Shown here: piece after piece, positions 58,298 to 64,000 of the stretch
Position numbering within the stretch: position 1 is the stretch's first letter
Layout of the letters: every line of letters begins with the position of its first letter
Source: Saposhnikovia divaricata
Taxonomy: Eukaryota; Streptophyta; Magnoliopsida; Apiales; Apiaceae
Assembly: GCA_036435485.1 (NCBI GenBank)
Contig: CM071600.1
Location: 159,972,546-160,036,545 of the forward strand
DNA length: 64,000 bases
Direction: 5' to 3'
Made by a program: the position numbers and the translations under genes
Notes under the pieces: generated by a model
Seen by the model: the letters and a program-made list of their open reading frames with translations, nothing else
Database searches by the model: none
What the model was told of the DNA's origin: nothing

Positions 58298-59226
58298 TGT
58301 TGTGGCCAAAATCTCCATGGGTTAGATTTAGGCCCATTAAGTTATAGGGTCCAATCCATATGAGGCAGAAGATAGATCCAGTACAGGATATGAAGACCAT
58401 ACATGAAGAAATGAGCACTCGCTAAGTAGACAATCAAGAAGCTACAAGTATCATGAGGTTCCTGATAAACCGGAAGCTGAGCAGATTACAAATGGACCAG
58501 GTTCCTCCCCGCAAAAGAGTTCAAGTCAGCCTAGCAGCAGTAATAAAGACAACAAGGAGCATATAGGAACCACAAAAAGGCTCCTTAGACTAATATATTT
58601 GTTATTTGTGCAGGTACAGTTTCCTGTAGAGAGGTTCCTGAGAAATAGGTTCCTAGACAGAGGTTCCTCAGAAACAGGTTCCTGAGATATAGGTTCTTTA
58701 GCACCAGGTTCCTGAGACATAGGTTCCTGAGCACCAGGTTCCTGAGACATAGGTTCCTGGGCACCAGGTTCCTGAGCGTAGCCAGCCAAAAAGAGACAGA
58801 TTTATTATTAGAGAGTACTCATAGGACGCAAATGATCCTAGATTACCTCTAATAGACAGATAAATTATAGTAGAGTACGAACTCGAGTTCTACTCTACTT
58901 AGATAACCTGTTCGTGCTTGGCTCTAAAGGAAACTGAGTCCAACTCGAACTAGATTTATCCATACAGCTGGTCAAGCAGAATCAGCATAGAATTAGAACT
59001 ACGTGAGCTTGATCCCTATATCTACAAGATACGTAGGCACCTTGAGAGGACGGACACAAATCTCGCTAATGGAACCTGCGATAACTCTCGTTACCTCTCA
59101 AGCTCACCTTACCCCACCATAAAATCACACCCAAATCACCTAAAAACAGCCAATTACATGTGTTACATTTGTAAATTCCAGCGGGCCTCCGAAAATCACG
59201 TTGATTACGAAAATCTTCCATCAACA
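58298..59226 (+). repeat. 3' LTR of the LARD
   Basis: 929 bp, TGTTGTGGCCAAAATCTCC... to ...AATCTTCCATCAACA. The 'ggttcctgag' array (58632-58772) is longer than in the 5' LTR. It is followed by about 150 bp absent from the 5' copy (58772-58928), which has strong fold-back symmetry, including a near-perfect 28-base palindrome at 58870-58898 centred on CTCGAG. Confidence 0.85.
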
Positions 59227-60488
59227 TCTATTCAAATCTATTCTGGTTGTTCAAATTTTACAACGTAATTTCATAAATTGATAATCCTTGAAATAAGTGG
59301 TTAGCCAGTGCAGTAACTTAAATCTTCTATTGAACTTCGAATTTTCTTTTTTCCCCGTTTTGTTTATAATTGTTGTTCCATTTCTAAAATCTAAATAATT
59401 GCTCAGTTATTTAATTTATCATGTTCTTTATTGATATATGATTCTGTTTTGCTGAACTATACCCTGCTTAGTTTAATCTTACTGCCTTGTTGTTTATGAT
59501 TCCTTATATCGAATGCTTCACTATCCCTAAATCTTTTATTGTTGCTCATTAAAATGGACTATTAATTAAAGATGTTTTTAAAATTCCTTATACTAGGCTG
59601 ATCTGTTATCATTGAGTATAAAGGACTTAAAAATTGAAATGTTTTAAAGGTTTTAAAGAGTTTATTGTGGGGGAATTCCGTTAAAATGTTTTCCACGGAT
59701 TCCTTCAGATTGGAGGCGTAAGAGGCCGGGTGACGCCGGTCCAGCATGTTTTATTTTTGTGCTGAAGTTCTGCTGGACACCTTTAAAGGCCAATGTGTTG
59801 CCTAATTGGGAACCCAATTTTATGTCCAGAGGGACTTCAGGTCCGGTATGGAGACTTTACGTGGATGATCACCTGTATTGTCCGGAGTGGTGGAAAAACT
59901 CCAATCAACAAAAATGATTTTAAAAAGGGTTTTATGGAAAGTATGTTTTAATAATGGAATGGTTTAAGAAAAGGAATGTTTTCATGAAATTTATGATTTG
60001 ATAAAAATGGAAAGTTTATTATATGATGGAAATTAAATTCTTTCCTTGAGATTAATTGATCATTGATATTGTTCATCAATGAATTATCGAGATATTATTG
60101 TTTCACTATACTATTAACTTGCTGAGCGTTCTTTGGCTCACCCTTGCTTTATTTTACCTAACCCTTTACAGTTAGGATTAAGGATGATCTACTACAATTA
60201 AGCGATGAGGCATTCTATACAGGATAGATCTCGATGTCAGAGCGGGTAAGCACAGACTGGAATTAAGCTACAGATTAAATGGTATAGTAATTGTATTCAT
60301 AGTAGTGAAAGAAATTGTAATAATTTGTATAGTTTAGATTCTTGTTTCATACCATAACCTGGAATCGATCCTCGGTGAGGAATCGTTGGTGTATTAAATT
60401 TATATACAGGTGGATAATCCGATTTACGAATACTTCATGCCGAATTTTTATAAAATTCCCCTGGGTTACCGGGTATAGGGGTGTTACA

Positions 60489-62160
60489 ATTTATAATTGT
60501 AAAAACTAAAAAGGGTCAAATCCCACTGCACAGGGCTCTGTGTCAGAGGAAAGAAATAAAGAGGAAAATCAATATATTACCAAAAGCTGGTCTAAGCAAT
60601 TCGGATACAATTAGATTTAACTTACTGAACCATTTGCTATAACTTATACTTTCCTCAGTTTGGGGAAAGGATTGCTTTATTATCTTGATACACTCATACA
60701 CAAGTCGCTCACTTTCTAGAACCTAGAAGTTTTCTATTTACTGTTTAATTGGTAATTTTTGTTGCCTCCTTGTTCCTTTGTGGAGGACTCGATACATATT
60801 CAGATCCCACACCACCACACGCACATATGATTTTTGCATTTTACCGTATTTTTAGCTTTTTTGACACTGGATATTTCATGTACTGCAACGATTTGTGTTC
60901 ACTTTTTCTATTTTTTTCTTGGTGCTTTTACTAGATATCTGTGTTGTTAATCTCCATGTAAAACTTTGTGAATATGAGAGCAATTGTTTCATCGAGACTC
61001 GCTTAGTATATGCAGTGAAGCTTTGGTTGCAACCCGAGCTAGAGGTGACTCGGAGGCCCTTGTTTTTCATATTGAATTTGATCTACTTTCCAGGTCTTGC
61101 CATAAATGTGTTTTTCTTAGTTAGTTGTGATTTTAGCCATGCATTTCACTGTGATTAATCACCCTAAGTTTCAATAAATTTTATACTTATATTAATTTAC
61201 AGTCGTAAGGACCACCACGAGTTTACATTGTGCACGAAAGCATAAGAAGAAAACTAGAGGCAAGTGCAAAGTTTGCACACAGCATGATTAGTATGTCTAT
61301 AATTTTTTTTTTGCTTTTTGTGTCGATGCTTTTAGTTGTCATAATTCCAAAAATTATATTAATATGCTCTATGAGGTAACTTTACTGTGACTATATGCTT
61401 TAGTGTATGATTGTTCTGCTCCGTAGGCTATATGTGCCAAGGTACTGATTGAATCAAATAAAGCTATACGAAAACTTTGAAGAGCTCAATATCTTTATGC
61501 TAATTTGACTGGGAGACTCAGAAGTGAAGACGTTGAGGTAAAATTTCAAGTGTCGATAGTTCTATGATCCAATTTACTTGTATTTCTTTCGGTATTAATT
61601 ATCAACCTAATAAAATTATTTTCGGTTAATAATATATATGCACCGTACTCTTTCCTGCTTATATTGTTATTGGATAGGCTATTTAATGTTACAAATTTTA
61701 GCAATTTACTTGTGTGACGTTTTTTTGAATTTTTTTCTTTCCAGTTCTATACTCTGTCCTCTCTTCATCAACTCCTGCAGTTTGTGCATTCCCGACAGAA
61801 GAGTCCAGCCTATTAATAACAGAAACTGGTGTGATTCCTTGTTTTGCTGATTGGCATGGCTTACTACCGCATTATTGATCTTGATGTGTTTCGGTTTGTT
61901 GCTGATCCTAGTTGGATTTTGGATACTAGCTAGACTAGTGTTGTTCTATTTCACTACTTTAGAAATTGTAATGTAACACATGATGTGAATTGATTTTAAC
62001 TTCATTGATTATAATTATTATTAAGATTTTTTGGATGTTAAAATTATTATGAAGCATTTTATTGTCAATTTGCATTTTTAATTTATGCATGAGCTTTAGC
62101 CTTTAGTGTTTAAGATGTAAAAACAGGTGGCAGGAAAAAAATATTGCTGAATTTAAAAAA
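60489..62160 (+). other. CACTA interior, right part
   Basis: No intact gene. Exon-like stretches with plant splice signals: after ..TTTACAG at 61202 an open stretch coding 'GPPRVYIVHESIRRKLEAS', and after ..CCGTAG at 61427 a stretch ending GAG before GT at 61538. I do not recognise them, and they contain stops. They may be remains of a transposase gene or a second captured gene. Confidence 0.35.
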
Positions 62161-62529
62161 AATAAATACAATATGCGTCTATTCTCTAAAGATAGACGCA
62201 TAAAATATTCTATATACGTCTGGTCGTTCACAGCAGACGCAAAAAAAACTGTGTTTATGCGTTTGTTCTAAATCAATATGCGTCTATTCTAGACAGATGC
62301 AAAGAACCTTATGCGTCTTCTAATACTAAGCAGCCGCATAAAGTTATACTTTATGCATCTGTTCTCTAACTTTATACGTTTGTTGAGAACAGACACAAAT
62401 ACCTATATATGTTTGTTGCGGAACAGACGCAAATACTTTATACTTTATATGACTCCTCCATACGCGTCTACTGAAAACAGACGCAAAAGACCTTTTTAAT
62501 AGATGCATATGGATGTTTTTGTACTAGTG
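62161..62529 (+). repeat. Right TIR and subterminal repeats of the CACTA element
   Basis: About twelve copies of GCGTCTGTT or AACAGACGC-like words, often as facing pairs ('atgcgtctattct' then 'agacagatgc'), ending in the 15-bp TIR at 62515-62529. It is denser and better preserved than the left cluster. Confidence 0.8.
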
Positions 62530-63280
62530 AATGGTTGCACTTGTATTTTAGGACTTGAATCGTGTCTTCAGAAAATGCCTACGTATCTCAATCGTATGTT
62601 GAGAATCAAGGCAAAACATAGTTCTTGGTAATGCCCTCGGGGCTATGGCGGCTAGGCAACACCAAGGACATAGTGGCTTGTATGTCCTTATTCGAGGATT
62701 AACCCTGAAATGTCCGCGATGTATTGAGCTTTATTCATAAAACATTTTTTTGAAAATGAGGGGTCAGGCCCTTTATATAGGCGTTGAGAGCCTTAGATTA
62801 GAGTAAGGTTAGGAGACTTGGAGGAAAAGTCTCCTCTTAGGTTGGTGGTTCTAGATCGTTCCAATCAAGGATTCAGTTTCCTTGTTGATCTCTATATTTC
62901 ATATCAAGGATTCTAGAAGTGGACCTTGTATCAGGCATCCCCGGTACAGGCCACGTCTTTGACCCAAGCGTAATGAATTAAAGTCCAACTAGGGTTTCGG
63001 GCCTCTCAATTGGGCTTTATTTATTACACCTAATTAAGGCAATATTAATTATATTTTAGGGTTTTATTTTTATCCATATCATTTGCCCCCCAGCTCATGG
63101 GAAAACTTTTCAAGTTTTTGTAGGGGCTTTAATGGTCTTTTCGTGACTTAGGGTCTTACTATCCCTTCTTGTGTATTGTCTTATTGTAAAGTATGGAGCG
63201 ACCAACACGTTTACGGAAAACTCAATTATTTCTTAAGCGATTGCTACTTCTTTGCCTTAATACAGGTCCAAGATTGGGAG
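62530..63280. other. Right flank of the CACTA element, unclassified repeat-like sequence
   Basis: No ORF. 'gaatcaaggcaaaacatagt' and 'atgcctacgtatctc' (62577-62625) resemble a phrase common in plant repeats, I think from Tat-type LTRs. On the minus strand a TATA-like CTATATAAAG (62771-62780) precedes 'gggcctgacccc', as in an LTR promoter. A minus-oriented LTR fragment is possible but unproven. Confidence 0.35.
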
Positions 63281-64000
63281 AACGACGTTAAACGACGCTA
63301 AAAGTCACTCAAACAGTGTTTTGGCAACGCTAAACGACACTAAACGATGCTAAACTATGCTTAGATGGTGTTAATAAATGTTTAAAAGGTGTTAAGCAAT
63401 GCTAAACGATGCTAAAATGGCATTAATGGTGCTAAACATACTAAACAACACTAAATGGTGCTAAAACGATGTTAAATAACGTAAAACGGTGCTAAACGGT
63501 GCTAAAATAGTGTTAAACAACGCTAAACAGTGCTTAGATAACGTTGAACGGCGGTAAACAACGCTAAAATGTGTAAAACGATGCTAAATGGTGCTAAAGA
63601 GCACTTGACAACGCTTAAATAATGATAAACAACGATAAACGGCGTTAAAAGTGCTAAACTGCGCTAAACAATGCTAAAAAGTATTAAACGGTGCTACACG
63701 ATGCAAAATAATGCTAAACGATGCTAAACGATGTTAAACGGCCCTAAATGATGCTTAAATATTCTAAACAACACTAAACAACGTTTAAACGGTGTTAAGA
63801 GATGCTAAACGGTGCTAAACGAAGGTAAACGACACTAAACAATGCTTAAATGGTGTTCAACGATGCTAAATCGGTGCTAAACGATGCTAAACTATGCTAA
63901 ACAATGGTAAATGACGCTTAACAAACAATGGTAAATGACGCTTAATAGTGTTAAGCGATGCTAAACGGTGCTAAACAGCGCTAAATGGCGCTTAAACGAT
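63281..64000. repeat. Minisatellite with a unit of about 10 bp
   Basis: More than 60 imperfect copies of a unit close to GCTAAACGAT / GCTAAACGGT, mostly 10-11 bp, running to the window end. Changes cluster at the last three positions (GAT, GGT, AAC, GAC). One longer internal duplication, 'acaatggtaaatgacgctta', occurs twice near 63900-63945. No ORF. Confidence 0.85.

Larger units (their letters stand above)
49225..59226 (+). mobile_element. LARD-like non-coding LTR element (about 10 kb)
   Basis: Two similar LTRs (49225-49963 and 58298-59226), a PBS-like site after the first and a polypurine tract before the second make this a plus-oriented LTR element. The internal 8.3 kb has no frame above about 90 codons except an artefact in a tandem repeat, and no gag or pol residue pattern. 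This fits a large retrotransposon derivative that must use proteins of another element. LTR ends and PBS style ('ccatcaacattggcgc') suggest Tat-lineage relatives. Flanks are TCTTC and TCTAT, a poor target duplication (3 of 5). The interior has three hairpin arrays (see below), many GGTTCC words and repeated PPT-like motifs. Confidence 0.78.
45772..60488 (+). mobile_element. Solo LTR of the H1 family inside the CACTA element, split by a LARD
   Basis: Starts TATAACGCCCTAGAAAAATA (45772) and ends GGTATAGGGGTGTTACA (60488). The flanks GTTTA (45767-45771) and ATTTA (60489-60493) are a 5-bp target duplication with one change. Similarity to the H1 LTR (reversed) is clear at both ends, including 'attgggaacccaatttt' at 59807-59823 and the 26-bp block at 59718-59743. 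No PBS follows, so it is solo. Without the 10,002-bp insert it is about 4.7 kb. The core block GCTCACCCTTGCTTTA is at 60136-60151. Confidence 0.83.
42284..62529 (+). mobile_element. CACTA (En/Spm-type) DNA transposon with nested LTR elements
   Basis: The ends are perfect 15-bp inverted repeats CACTAGTACAAAAAC (42284-42298 and, reversed, 62515-62529). They are flanked by the 3-bp target duplication AAT (42281-42283 and 62530-62532), as expected for CACTA elements. Both ends carry clusters of GCGTCTG-type subterminal repeats, the presumed transposase binding sites. 20,246 bp in total; without the solo LTR and LARD it is about 5.5 kb. No transposase frame is visible, so it is probably a non-autonomous copy. 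It carries a gene fragment at 44654-45661. Confidence 0.88.

Noticed and set aside
45772..60488. Possibility that this is one very long LTR element with coding interior
   Set aside because: The two outer parts join into a single LTR matching the H1 LTR, and the middle has its own LTRs, PBS and PPT. There is no PBS after 60488.
1..64000. tRNA or rRNA genes
   Set aside because: Only the short tRNA-complementary primer sites were seen (2426-2443, 21688-21699, 31560-31571). No cloverleaf or rRNA sequence was noticed by eye.

Overview
The window looks like nuclear, heterochromatic DNA of a flowering plant. Almost everything recognisable is transposon. The evidence is Ty3/gypsy gag-pol relatives ending in a chromodomain, primer sites for initiator tRNA-Met and tRNA-Asp, LTRs of about 2 to 4.7 kb, a CACTA DNA transposon carrying plant-type introns, and AT-rich sequence between them. 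No intact host gene is visible. The species cannot be named from the sequence.

Layout. (1) 1-4511: part of a Tat/Athila-type gypsy element on the minus strand (gag 1758-634, PBS, 5' LTR 2453-4511). Its left part abuts what looks like a plus-strand element tail (1-633). (2) 4512-35337: a minus-strand Tekay/Del-like chromovirus, 'H1'. It has a 5' LTR at 31575-35337 and a decayed gag-pol cut into pieces by four insertions: the Athila element at its 3' end, two solo LTRs (6223-9613 and 10610-15306), and a complete plus-strand chromovirus 'N' (17546-31507). Both solo LTRs and N have perfect 5-bp target duplications. (3) 35338-41888: an older minus-strand chromovirus 'H2', into whose RNase H region H1 inserted. 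Its 5' end is deleted and bridged by a (TA)n tract. (4) 42284-62529: a CACTA transposon with 15-bp terminal inverted repeats, GCGTCTG-type subterminal repeats and an AAT target duplication. It carries exons of a captured gene resembling the SUMO-activating enzyme subunit SAE1. It was hit by a chromovirus solo LTR (45772-60488), which was in turn hit by a 10-kb coding-free LTR element (49225-59226, LARD-like). (5) 62530-64000: unclassified flank and a roughly 10-bp minisatellite running off the window.

The coding parts are all pseudogenes with nonsense codons and frameshifts. The pieces worth a second look are in the non-coding element at 49225-59226. Three separate arrays inside it are built of short hairpins. 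In one array (56433-56859) the loop is nearly constant while the stems differ from copy to copy and still pair, which is the pattern expected of a structure kept by selection. Other notable points are an extra ORF between PBS and gag in element N, the gene fragment inside the CACTA element, and short motifs shared by otherwise unlike LTR families.
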